Positions 44,690 to 54,671 of a stretch of 64,000 nt of DNA are shown piece after piece. Origin of the DNA: Silene latifolia (taxonomy: Eukaryota; Streptophyta; Magnoliopsida; Caryophyllales; Caryophyllaceae); assembly GCF_048544455.1 (NCBI RefSeq), contig NC_133528.1, positions 51,016,293 through 51,080,292 on the forward strand, given 5' to 3'. A program made the position numbers and the translations under genes. Numbering within the stretch: the stretch's first letter is position 1; every line of letters starts with the position of its first letter. The notes beneath the pieces were generated by a model, which was given only the letters and a program-made list of their open reading frames with translations, ran no database searches and had not been told where the DNA came from.

Positions 44690-45649
44690 GCTCTGTGTCA
44701 GACCCTACGAAAAGCTCCTCTGCGATGGTCTCTGAAAACCTCTTCCCCCGGCACTCGTATACTTGTGCCCATACCGCCACAGTTGAAACAGGAGATACTC
44801 CAACTGCTGCTACTACCACGACCACGCCCATAAGATCAACCACCGAAACCCGATCCCGAAGAATAAGCCCTGGCCTGGTTGTGATTACCCCTCTTGTAGC
44901 TAGACTGATCACCACCCTCACTCTCAGCCTTTCTCTTTTCTAGACCCCTCTCTTTGTTCTCTTTGGCCATCTCGACCAACCGCTCAGCTCATCCTGCCTT
45001 CTCATACACTTCCTTAACATCAGTAAGGACCCCAACCGGTAACTTCTTCATGATCTGATAGGCCCCCCTTCTCAAACCGAAGTGCCAAGTTCTCCTGACT
45101 CAGCCCCATGTCCTCAGCATATCTTGATTTCTCATTAAACTTGTGGTAATACTCAGCCACTGTCATATCCGTGGTCATCTTGAAAGAATCAAACTCCTCC
45201 CTCAACTTACTACGAACATGTTCTCGAACAAACTCCCTTCTCATTGCTTTCTTGAACTCAACCCATGGAATATCTGACTTACCCTGCTTCAGATAAAGGT
45301 CTAGGGCACTCTCTCTCACCTTGTATCACCACTCCCCTGCAGCATCTCTCAGGTAGATTGCAGCTTATTCCACCTTGAACTCTTTGAGACAATGAACCAC
45401 TCCCAAGATATTCTCCATCTCTTCATGCTAATTGTCGAGCAAAATTGGCGCACCAATACCCATATATTCTTTTAGTTTAAAGCGGAATATCATAGTGCTC
45501 ATCTTGGAAAAGTCTACCCCGGTATCTTTGTCTTTCCCAAACCTCTTAAGGGCCTCCGTAAGCGCCTATTGATGCTCAAGCATCTTGGAAATCTCGTCCA
45601 CACTCATCTCCTGAGCCCTAGCATACATAGCAGACCTCTTTGGAGGCAT
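44690..45649 (-). pseudogene. gag: Tekay Gag with several premature stops
   Basis: It begins at the ATG at 45649 (MPPKRSAMYARAQEM). At least three in-frame stops (45566-45568, 45428-45430, 45365-45367) occur before the capsid core at 45020-45319 (IPWVEFKKAMRREF, MTVAEYYHKFNEKSRYAE). The zinc knuckle near 44770-44800 is degenerate: CFNCGGMG is present but the following His and Cys are gone. Confidence 0.8.
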
Positions 45650-45717
45650 ATCTTTGAGCTATAAGAGGAGAGATAAATGTAAGCACATAGCCTTTGCCTC
45701 AAAGCATATAGGACCTG

Positions 45718-46030
45718 CACATCACCTACTCGATCGCGTAACCACACCCACTCGATCGAGTAGAGGTCACTCGATCGAGTTGCCCATATACTCAATCGAG
45801 TTCCCCAACTCCAGAACCTGACCAGAACTAACATAAAAACGCACTCGATTGAGTCACATACATACTTGATCGACTAGCCCACACTCGATCCAGTACTCCT
45901 CTTACTCGATCGAGTTGCACAAAATAGCAGCTACTGCCCAATGTTGTCATATACCCACTCGATCAAGCTCAGCCCACTCGATCGAGTCCACCCAACTCGA
46001 TCGAGTTACTCCCACTCAATCGAGTCATGC
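45718..46030. repeat. Twelve copies of the palindrome ACTCGATCGAGT in the Tekay leader
   Basis: Twelve perfect or one- to two-base variants of actcgatcgagt occur between 45728 and 46025, at irregular spacing of about 16-50 bp. About five are perfect. The same motif is found in both LTRs (39385-39510 and 47670-47800). Confidence 0.92.
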
Positions 46031-46449
46031 TGACGTTTCTAACTACCCACATGCCTTTAACTTTATAAATTTTCACAACAAAAAAATATACGTATATAAC
46101 ATAACATCTCCTATTCACATGTTACTACTATCGCCACATTATAAATCATTTCATCATACATCATGCTTAACCACAATAATATTATCATTAACAATTACCT
46201 TTACCTTTTTCAACCACATTCTCCATTCAATCACACATAATCCATCCAACATATTCATATAGACATTAGTAAACACATAGCCATCCCATGACACCCCATA
46301 GTGACCGGTTCAAAGTTGTAGGGCTAGTTCGCGACTTTAGGACGTCTCCTAAGTCTTTGCATTAGCTCCTAACAACTCCTACCTGGGTTCATTTTAGTTT
46401 GACTCTGTAAGATCATGAGATTCATTAGTTACAGGTTCCAAAATCGTCG
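46031..46449 (-). other. Tekay leader next to PBS
   Basis: About 420 bp, AT-rich, no ORF with support. I see no further feature. Confidence 0.5.
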
Positions 46450-46460
46450 CTCTGATACCA
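46450..46460 (-). other. Tekay primer binding site
   Basis: The minus strand reads TGGTATCAGAGCGACG starting at 46460, 3 bp inside the 5' LTR: complementary to initiator tRNA-Met, as usual for chromoviruses. Confidence 0.85.
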
Positions 46461-46463
46461 CTT

Positions 46464-47827
46464 TGTAACACCCCCAAACACCAAGGTGCCTTACCAAGAC
46501 CACCTAATGCATGAGAGTGCTACCATCTCGGTTACCCAAGGTAATGTATATCAAATACACCATTAAAGAATGTACTTTAAATAAATAGTTTAAGTGAATA
46601 TAACAAAATCCAAAAAACTGTAAAGTATGATACAACTGTTTCAAAACCAAATCCAACTAAAGTAAACAAAATGTTCTACATAACATCGGAAGACTTCTAA
46701 TAGACTCGTGGTGAGCGGCTAATCCCTCGCGCATCCAAATCATACCTACTTAATAACTGCTCACCATCCCCGAATAGATCACCACAGTTTTTAAAACAAT
46801 TAAACGGGGTCAGTTACTGATTATACAATATAAGACAATTCAACAACAATTCACAAACACAACTCCCAGCACCGCCACATCACCAATCACCTGGCTAGGC
46901 TGAAGGTCTAGCCTTGCTAGATTACGGCCGCAACCAGTAATCCACACTGCCTGTGGGGGACCGCAGCCGTTCCAACCTAAGCCCCGCTCATCTTTACCGA
47001 GTGAAAATCCATGTTCCTTAATGTGCACATCCCCTCTTGTGGCGGGTTCCCCAAGGGGCGAATCAACGGCGTGAAGCCACTCCCACAAGTGACTCCACTC
47101 AGCCGAGGGCGCACCTCACGCACCATAGACAAATAACCACAACCAATTACGATATCAACATTACCAATTAAATTACGATATAGACAAATGCCATTAACCA
47201 ACAGTCAACAACCAATAAACCATCTCATATTATGTAAACAATAACTGAGTAGGAAACCCTACCTGGAAACGCAATCACCACAATTGACACAATAGCAGAT
47301 CAGAAACGCTACTCTACGAAATCACCTCCTATCAACATAGAATCATACAATCACAAACTAATACCAATAATACTCCCAAAAATTCCCAAATTTACCCAAT
47401 TAGAGTTTAACCAAAATTAATGAAACAACATAAAAATTGTACTAGGATCTTACCCACAATGCGACGGTCTCAACGCTGTAAAGAACTCTGGAATCCGACG
47501 ACTCAAGCCATTGGATTTGATAGCAATGTGAGAGTGGAAGCTACGTAGCTTTTGTTTTCTCTTTGTGAAACTTAGAATAACGTAAAAAGTAAAAGTAACT
47601 GACGAAAATTACTTTTTATAGCATTCTCAGGTTCCTATCAAAACCAGGCCAAAAACCCATAAATCCCGACGCACTCAATCGAGTAAGTGAGGTACTCGAT
47701 AGAGTGGCCCCTACTCGTTCGAGTAACCATCAGACAGAACACTGTCCAGAACGCAAAACTGACTTACACGATAGACTAAGCCTTACTCGATAAAGTACCA
47801 AACAACACATAAAACCATAGTATTACA
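46464..47827 (-). repeat. Tekay 5' LTR (1364 bp)
   Basis: Same termini as the 3' LTR, but with many point differences and small indels. Confidence 0.9.
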
Positions 47828-47832
47828 CTTTC
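47828..47832. repeat. Tekay target-site duplication, right copy
   Basis: ctttc, identical to 38167-38171. Confidence 0.9.
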
Positions 47833-48038
47833 TCCCCTGATATCTCCTCCTCCGGAAATAACCCCTCCAGTTCCTCATCTTCGAAAATCGCATCTAAATC
47901 CGTTTCGAAATAAAGAGAAGAGAACTTGATATGATGAGCAATCGATTTACCTTTCCCTTTCTTATTATTAGAATTGTTTTTTGATTTTTGCCCAGTGTTT
48001 TGTGAAGGATTATTGTTAAATTTCCTTGATCATGCCAT
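47833..48038 (-). pseudogene. LINE-3 ORF1 N-terminus
   Basis: The ATG at 48038 is followed by a TGA at codon 3, then the frame stays open: a basic Lys/Asn-rich region (QKSKNNSNNKKGKGKS) and an acidic part (EDEELEGLFPEEEISGE), the same basic-then-acidic order as LINE-2 ORF1. The frame continues past the Tekay element at 38166. Confidence 0.78.
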
Positions 48039-48101
48039 TGCAACAGAACAAGAAATCCTAGAAAATTAAGAGAACTTCCTCTCTATAAGTTTCTCTCTCA
48101 T
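48039..48101 (-). other. LINE-3 5' UTR
   Basis: The minus strand starts ATGAGAGAGAAACTTATAGAGAGG, next to the TSD at 48102. It is similar in character to the other LINE starts here. Confidence 0.7.
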
Positions 48102-48946
48102 AATTTAGCCTAGATCTAGTTAAGTTGAATAGTTTACATTTGGGTACTTGGCTTGTAATAGAAGATTGTTAAAGAACATCTTCCATTTATTACTTAAAGA
48201 CTCAATCTTTTCGCCTTCTTAGTACAATTTTCTCTCTTCTTAGTTTAAATCTTTAATTGTTTACATTTCCATTTCATATTTAGTTGTTGTTTCATTTAAT
48301 ACCATGTTTATTACCATGTTTGCTTGTTTTTCTCCAATTATCTACATTTGTCCTTCACTTATGTGTGAGTAGTGACCCCCTATAGTTTAGGGGGAACCTA
48401 AGTGAGGATTAAGGCTATGAATACGGGTTGTTAATGTTTGATTATTGGGTAAATTGGCTGTCTTTTGTAAACATGCATAGAAGATGTTTGTTGAAATGTG
48501 TGTATGAAAGTTCATCCCTTTCTCCAATTTATGCTTAGTATCTTGTTGAATGAAAGTTTACATAGATACTTGATAGTGTCTTTATGATGAATTTGGATGC
48601 TTTGTGACGATTTTGTGTCCATCTTTAGGAGAGTCTAAGAAATTAGTTGTTCTAGGCCAATAATTACCTAATACTCATACTTAGCTTGACTTTGTTAGGG
48701 AAACCCAAAGACCCTAATTTTTATCAATTGTTTATATTTCATTATCCTAGTCTACTTGCTCTTAATTGTTCTAGGTTTAGTTTAGTTAATTTCACCAACT
48801 TCCTTACTTTTTTATTAAACTTAAATTCAAACAAATTAAGTACAACTCCACTCCATCCTTGTGGTTCGACCCCGATAAATACTACTTTTATTAGGTTTTA
48901 TAAATTGTGTTTGATGCCGAAAACGATGACTGAATTCCGGACATCA
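48102..48946 (+). mobile_element. Solo-LTR-like sequence, right half (R/U5 side)
   Basis: It continues the LTR interrupted at 16673. The last 100 bp (ccttgtggttcgaccccgat, gatgccgaaaacgatgac) look like the U5 end of Athila/Tat-like LTRs and finish in acatca at 48946. No PBS follows, consistent with a solo or truncated LTR. The first 14 bp are the LINE-3 TSD. Confidence 0.6.
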
Positions 48947-49183
48947 ATAGCAGTTATGAAATCAAAGAGTTACTATGAATCACGGCCAATAATAAAGAGG
49001 TCACAAAAAACATATTAAAGGGTACAAAAAACATAGATAGAGTAGTCTCTTAATAATTTAATGAGAGAATGTCTCTCCAAAATTTTAGTGAAGATTTATA
49101 ATCCAACCTGACCTCAAATGGCACTTTTATTGTTTTTCGAATCCATTTTATCCTATGTAAATCCCAATCCTTTATGTGTAATT
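48947..49183. other. Spacer between LTR and TRIM
   Basis: AT-rich, no gene. 49045-49080 holds gtctcttaataatttaatga followed by gagaatgtctctcc, similar in reverse to 15868-15910. Confidence 0.5.
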
Positions 49184-49223
49184 GATAGAAGAAGCATTTT
49201 AACCAAAACCTTAAGGTGATGGT
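49184..49223 (-). repeat. Extra partial TRIM LTR
   Basis: gatagaagaagcattttaac and the following bases up to ggtgatggtt repeat the first 41 bp of the LTR that starts at 49224/49225. Confidence 0.75.
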
Positions 49224-49512
49224 TGATAGAAGAACCATTTTTCCCAAAACCTTAAAGTGATGGTTGAGACCCACTATTATATATATTCCTATTACGCCCC
49301 CTCACTCGAGTGCCCTTTGGACTCGAAGAGTGGTTAGTGCACAGGCCCCGTCATACCAGGTGCTTAATTTCCACTCCGTGAGTTATTGGAGAATGCCAAG
49401 ATTTGAACTTGTGACTTCTTAGTCACACTGACTGTGATACCATGATAGAAGCCATTTCAACCAAAACCTTAAGGTGATGATTAAGGCCAAACTATTATAT
49501 ATATTCCTATTA
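49224..49512 (-). mobile_element. TRIM element (about 289 bp)
   Basis: Two about 70-bp direct repeats (49224-49294 and 49443-49512; both run from tgatagaag to attcctatta) flank about 148 bp. On the minus strand the right repeat is followed by TGGTATCACAGTCAG (49428-49442), a tRNA-Met-type PBS, and the left one is preceded by GAGTGAGGGGGCG (49295-49308), a polypurine tract. This is the terminal-repeat-in-miniature structure, with no coding capacity. Confidence 0.78.
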
Positions 49513-50166
49513 GTAATACATAGATATAATATTGTAGATACCCAGTATCTGCACCTTCCAAAAACCACCCGATGATGATCGGACTATAACGTGTTTTTGA
49601 TATGCGTGCGTGGATTGGCTATACATGAGACGGTTTAGTTCACTACTCGGATATGAAAAATGATTTCATAAATGGTATTCTAACTTCATTTGCATTAAAA
49701 CAACACTATTTAGGGTTGAAACCGCCTTCGGACCCAAAACCGACTCAGAAACCCGCAACTCAAGTCAACCTGAGTCAACCCAAATCTCGAATGTCAAAAA
49801 TAATGCCATGAATATCTTTATCATGTCATTTCAATTAAAATGACCCTAGTTAGAGTCAAAACCGACATCGGGCCAAAAACCGACTCCAAATTCAAATCCC
49901 GACTCACACGGATCAAACCCGAGTCAAGCACACAAAACACTTACCTCAAGTAACACCCAAAATCATCTTATTAAGTGCCCATATTGTTACATAACATCCT
50001 ATTTGATTACCACAAATCAAACCAACCAAACAATAGATAGAGCAAGGGCCACGTCCAAATTGAAAGGGACAGTACACCCTTTTCAATCACTAGGTGGCTC
50101 GCGCCTCTTTGGGGTGTCTGCTTATCCTCTAAGCAAACTCAACCGACCAACCACCCCACATTTCTC

Positions 50167-50174
50167 TATAAATA
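50167..50174 (+). promoter_or_regulatory. TATA box, Tat-2 LTR
   Basis: tttctctataaataccaacc, about 635 bp into the LTR. Confidence 0.7.
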
Positions 50175-50774
50175 CCAACCTTCACACACCACAATATTTA
50201 GGCGGCCGTCCGCCCCCTTACCTCTCTCTTAAACTTCTAGACTCGACTTCCTAAGTCACAAAATCGACACGTGTTTACGACCTACCGATCGTATACACAA
50301 GCCTTACACATTTTGTTTGGTACCGTCGTCGTGCATTCGACCGACCCATTCGACCAACTCAACATTAATCAATATGTATTTCAACAATATGTCTTCAACA
50401 CATTTTCAAAACAAAATCCTTTTCTAAGGCACTCTTTTAAACTTCTTTGATCGTGAGTAGTCGCTACGAGAAAACCGTCTCTAAAGTCGTCTACGTCGCA
50501 AACATCAAAATATGTAAGTTTGAGGGTGTAAACAACTCACTTATTTTATGTCTTTACTGTTTTTATGAGTTTATATGCATGAACAATGCATAACACGATT
50601 CAATTATAGGTTGGACGAGCCAAAAATAGATTTTGGCCTGAGACACGGGCTGCTTGTATAGCAGCATGGCTCGCGCCCCAATGCCCTCTCAGGCCTTAAT
50701 CCAGCCGTGTTTGTTCTCGTCTTTCCTCTTTATTTCATTTCTTATTTGCAATCGGTTTTTACCATTTCAAATGT

Positions 50775-51185
50775 TTCAAATCAATTTTATGACAAACTTT
50801 TTAGCCATAAATTATAATCACCCTTGGTTCCATATACCATGACGGTTTAATCCGTGATTCGGTGATATTAATTGGTTAATTACATTTTAAAAGAAATTCT
50901 TTTCTTTTATTTACCATTTTAATTCATTTTTATGATAAACATATTTTGACCATTACAAAAATCATCCTTGGTTCTTTATACCATGACGGTTTATTCCGTG
51001 ACTCGATGATATTGATGGTTAATTACAAATTAAAGGATATTTTAACCCCCTTTTATTTTATTTACCATTTTTCTCATTTGTTTACATTTACAAATATATT
51101 AGTCATAATTCATAATCATCCTTGGTTCTTTATACCATGTCAGTTTAATCCGAGTACGATGAAAAACTTGATTAATTACAAAGAA
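50775..51185. repeat. Three tandem units of about 150 bp in the Tat-2 LTR
   Basis: Each unit contains ccttggttc.., ataccatg.c.gtttaatccg and a ggttaattaca-like stretch. ccttgg starts at 50822, 50965 and 51119, with mutual divergence of perhaps 15-25 percent by eye. Confidence 0.85.
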
Positions 51186-52321
51186 ATGAACTTACATATT
51201 TAGTTCAAATCAAACATTTCCATTTTTATTTGTAAACTATGCTTTTCAAACTTGCAAATCCGACTACAAATATTACTAACACAATAGTAATGATTCTGAG
51301 TCATGCAAATCATATTTGCAATCATTCATCACAAATACGGTTTTAAATAACCTTTTCAACAATGTTTTAAACAACCTTTTTACAACCAGGAGACGTCCCT
51401 TGGGTCGTCGTCTGACTCGCGCCCCAAGAGGCCGTCTGTTTTCATAATTTAAAACCTGACCAGAGCCTTTTCCCTCGCCAATAGGCTCGCGCCCCAATAG
51501 GGCTGCCTGGTACTGTTCTGTTTTGTTTTAGCATTTGTCTAGGACGATCCCGATTACGGTTAATCCAAATACATGACCGATCAGGTTGACAAGCTTACGT
51601 TTTTTACATTTTGTCATTTGACACTCTTTTTCAAATAATGGATCGTGTTAAGCATCATAATCCAAATTTGGTAAATGGATGTTTGATTTCCGTTTTCACA
51701 TGCAAACCAATCTAAATCCAACTTTGACACCAATTTCTTGGTACATGCATAAACAACCGACTTAGAAAATATTCACATGTTAGGTTAAGAATTTTGGATG
51801 CGCATTCATGCATTTAAACCATTTTATCAACTTTTGCACTCAAACAACCACGATCGATTAGTAGAGGCCGCTAACGCGGGCGGGATTGGGTGTCCGATTA
51901 AAGGGGTTCCCAATGCGTACCCTCACCCCTTACTCTGAACCTTTGGATAGTGGATGGCCTTATTCAGGGCCTACGAGAGTCATTTTAGGCTTAGAATGCT
52001 AAAAGGGGGACGAGTCCTGATCTTTAGTACCTATGTCAAACACCGCTTTTTGCCTTGACTGACCTAGGTATAAAGTGGATTCGAACCGGTTCCGAGCATC
52101 CACAAATGCTTGGTGGCGACTCCGAACATCTCTAATCGTTTCGAGACCTTTGCCGAGATGAAACCGACCGATCTAAAGCGATCCGTTCGAAAGCATTTCT
52201 ACGCCTCCAAATGTGGCTTTCCGACCGCTACACGTCCACAGAGTGGCTTGGCGTGTAGGTGGCCTACGTCCACGGATCGGCGGCGTCCCATGTACGCATA
52301 ACGCGTGGCCCATGTCCACAA

Positions 52322-52340
52322 TTTGGCGACTCCGCTGGGG
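52322..52340 (+). other. Tat-2 primer binding site
   Basis: tttggcgactccgctgggg is the consensus Tat/Ogre PBS, 1 bp after the LTR. Confidence 0.88.
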
Positions 52341-52794
52341 AAAACTAGGACATTTGTGTCTTTGTGATCCTTAGAGGTGAAACTCGAACGAGGTCGTGGT
52401 TAAAGTGCATTAATTGATATTACGGTCATAAGTCGGGTTCCTTGTCCGGGCCTATAACCTAACCCATTTCGACAAATTGGCTCGTCCCGTCGGCGTGAGT
52501 TTTCTCATTCCCGCGTTTGAATCCCGATTGAGTCAAGCATACCGTTGACGATACATATTTCTATTTCGTCAAAGAGCTTTCATCACCTTCATGCACGAGG
52601 CTAGGGCACCCTCCTTATACATTTTGTTTGGATTGGTATCCCTCTCGAAAATCGAGGTTTGATCGCTTGGTGTGTAACCCACCCTTTTAAGCCAAAACCC
52701 GTGTCAGCATTATGCATAATATAATGAAACTGCGAGTGCTTATGTGTTATGTGATCATAAGTCCTTCCGTGTCATTTCAAACGTTCAAAACACC

Positions 52795-53430
52795 TTTTTA
52801 TGCCGTTATAATGGCCATTTTAAAACCTCGGTCTTTCGCCGACCGTCGCATTTTAACACGCCTTTTTAGGCCGTCGTAATGACGATTTTTAAACTCGGCT
52901 TTTACAACCATTTCAAAACACCTTTTTATGCCGTTATAATGGCGTTTCAAACCTCGCTCTTCCGCCGACCGTTGCACACCTTTTTATGCCGTCGTAATGA
53001 CGATTGCAAAGCCCGGTTTTTCATAACCGTTTCAGTTGCACATTTTTATGTCGTCGTAATGACGATTTCAAACTCGGTTTTCATAAACCATTTCAAAATA
53101 CCCTTTTACGTCGTTATAATGGCCATTTCAAACCTCGGTCTGTCGCCGACCGTTGCATTCTTAAAGCGCCCTTTTACGCCGTCATAATGACGAATTCTAC
53201 CCTCGAATTTTCCAAATTCGAAATCAATTTTCAAACAAAAACGTTCTTCAAACCGTCGTAATGACGATTTCAACCCGTGCAACTTTTCACATATCAAATC
53301 TTGTTTTCGAAATCAAATTTGGCTCTTGTAAGCCGTCGTAATGACGATTTCAATTCTCACACTTTTCGATTTGCATACCGTCTTTCAAAGGTTTAAACGG
53401 TTTTCTAAGCCGCCGTAATTCAATCCTCAC
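52795..53430. repeat. Array of ccgtcgtaatgacgattt units (period 57-80 bp)
   Basis: About ten copies of the core gccgtYRtaatgRcSattt occur near 52803, 52872, 52930, 52988, 53050, 53110, 53178, 53252, 53332 and 53412, alternating between gttataatgg and gtcgtaatga forms. ORFs here (52879-53261) are by-products. Confidence 0.9.
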
Positions 53431-53439
53431 AAAATCTAA

Positions 53440-54050
53440 TTTCAAACCATTTGAAAACAAATTTAACCGTTTTCAAATTTCAATTCAAAATCAACTCTTT
53501 GAAAACAAATTTAACCGTTTTCAAATTTCAATTCAAAATCAACTCTTTGAAAACAAATTTAACCGTTTTCAAATTTCAATTAAAAATCAAATCTTTGAAA
53601 ACAAATTTAACCGTTTTCAAATTTCAATTCAAAATCAAATCTTTGAAAACAAATTTAACCGTTTTCAAATTTTCAATTCAAAATCCAGTCTTTGAAAACA
53701 AATTTAACCGCTTTCAAATTTCAATCAAAATCAAATCTTTGAAAACAACTTTAACCGTTTTCAAATTTTAAATTCAAAATCATATCTTTGAAAACAACTT
53801 TAACTGTTTTCAAATTTCAATTCAAAATCAAATCTTTGAAAACGAATTTAAACGTTTTCAGATTCCAAATCCAATTTCAAATCTTTAAAAACAAATTTAA
53901 CCGTTTTCAAATTTCAATTCAAAATCAAATCTTTGAAAACAAACTTAACCGTTTTCAAATTTCAATTCAAAATCAAATCTTTGAAAACAAATTTAACCGT
54001 TTTCAAATTTCAGTTCAAAATCAAATATTTGAAAACAAATTTAACCGTTT
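53440..54050. repeat. 48-bp minisatellite, about 12 copies
   Basis: The unit tttgaaaacaaatttaaccg continues as ttttcaaatttcaattcaaaatcaaatc; it repeats with a period of about 48 bp and small indels. Since 48 is divisible by 3, it creates an apparent 16-residue protein repeat (53451-54178) in two frames. I treat it as non-coding. Confidence 0.92.
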
Positions 54051-54671
54051 TCATGGCCATTGTGATGACGATTCCAAATACGATTTTCAAATCCGTGATT
54101 TGTAATTTCAAATACCGTCTTCGGAAACAACACATTGTTTTCAGAGCTGCCGCAATTTCAGCTCAAGTCGTCTTTTGAAAACAAACCAAAGACAACCCTT
54201 TCAAATGGTCGACCTTCTAAAGATCCCTACTCTTCGGAAGCCATCCATAAAACGACAAATGAATCTTTTTGAAAATTTCTATTTTCGAAAACTTCAGTCC
54301 ACTATCCTGACTCAGCCTTGAGTCGATTTCAAGTAAAGTCGTCTAGATAACGTTGAGTGTCCGCCGAAGTTAGTACCTACCTTCTTGTCTAGGTCGTGTC
54401 GCCTAATTGTCGAGACATCTCCAATGGCATTAGGAGAGTCAAAATCTCTCGGGTATTAAACCCGTCTTTCCCTTATATTATGGGTCAAAGGTCAAGTTTG
54501 TGTACGTGTCTTGTCCAACAGCGTCACGCCAGCAACAAACCTCCAAATCTCGTCATAAGTCGTCTGTCTAGGCATCACTATGCCAAAGTCGGCACTCAAG
54601 TCTAAATTTAAGTCATGCACCAAGAGTTCAAACACAAGAGGTCGTTCACGATCTTTAATGAACTCATAATT
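54051..54671 (+). other. Tat-2 leader end
   Basis: One more gatgacgatt motif near 54060, then about 600 bp without repeats or a supportable ORF, ending where the next LTR begins. Confidence 0.5.

Larger units (their letters stand above)
38172..47827 (-). mobile_element. Tekay/Del-type chromovirus (Ty3/gypsy), decayed
   Basis: The minus strand reads 5' LTR (46464-47827), PBS, leader with palindrome array, gag, protease, RT, RNase H, integrase with C-terminal chromodomain, PPT, 3' LTR (38172-39542). TSD ctttc. The LTRs differ by many substitutions and indels, clearly more than in Tat-1, so this is the older insertion. All ORFs have stops or frameshifts, and RT is split by a copia LTR at 42128-43424. 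Confidence 0.93.
16674..48101 (-). mobile_element. LINE-3, full length but split by three insertions
   Basis: The minus-strand LINE has its A-rich 3' end at 16674-16705 and its 5' end at 48101. It is interrupted by LINE-2 (17809-22692), the Tat-1 element (26015-38104) and the Tekay element (38172-47827). Each has its own TSD, and LINE-3 coding sequence resumes correctly across each junction. Without inserts and duplicated targets about 4766 bp remain. The proteins are related to LINE-2 but are a different subfamily. Both ORFs carry many stops and frameshifts. The 3' tail is degenerate (ATTTT units on the plus strand). Confidence 0.88.
49533..52320 (+). repeat. Tat-2 5' LTR (2788 bp)
   Basis: Termini TGTAGATACCC...GTCCACA. 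TATA at 50167-50174 (ctctataaataccaacc). A three-copy block of about 150 bp lies at 50775-51185. The phrase ctcgcgccccaa occurs at three places (about 50671, 51416 and 51486). The 51862-51985 block is shared with Tat-1 and a PBS-like motif lies at 52110-52122. No gene. Confidence 0.85.
49533..54671 (+). mobile_element. Tat-2: second Tat/Ogre-type element, 5' part
   Basis: LTR 49533-52320, PBS 52322-52340, then about 2.3 kb of leader dominated by tandem arrays. At 54672 another LTR element starts, so the gag/pol part, if any, lies outside the window. The LTR start TGTAGATACCCAGTATC and conserved blocks relate it to Tat-1, but most of the LTR is different. Confidence 0.85.

Noticed and set aside
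46441-46463. tRNA-like stretch ctctgatacca
   Set aside because: It is the complement of a primer binding site next to an LTR, not a tRNA gene; no cloverleaf can be formed.
16060-48955. cagtt on both sides as TSD of the solo-LTR-like sequence
   Set aside because: The five bases occur at 16072 and 48951, but the implied element ends are not TG and CA, and a 5-mer match is likely by chance. The boundary stays unresolved.
53451-54178. ORFs with a 16-residue LKTNLTVFKFQFK-type repeat
   Set aside because: Two frames of the same 48-bp minisatellite give similar repeats; no start context, domain or non-repeat flank supports a protein.
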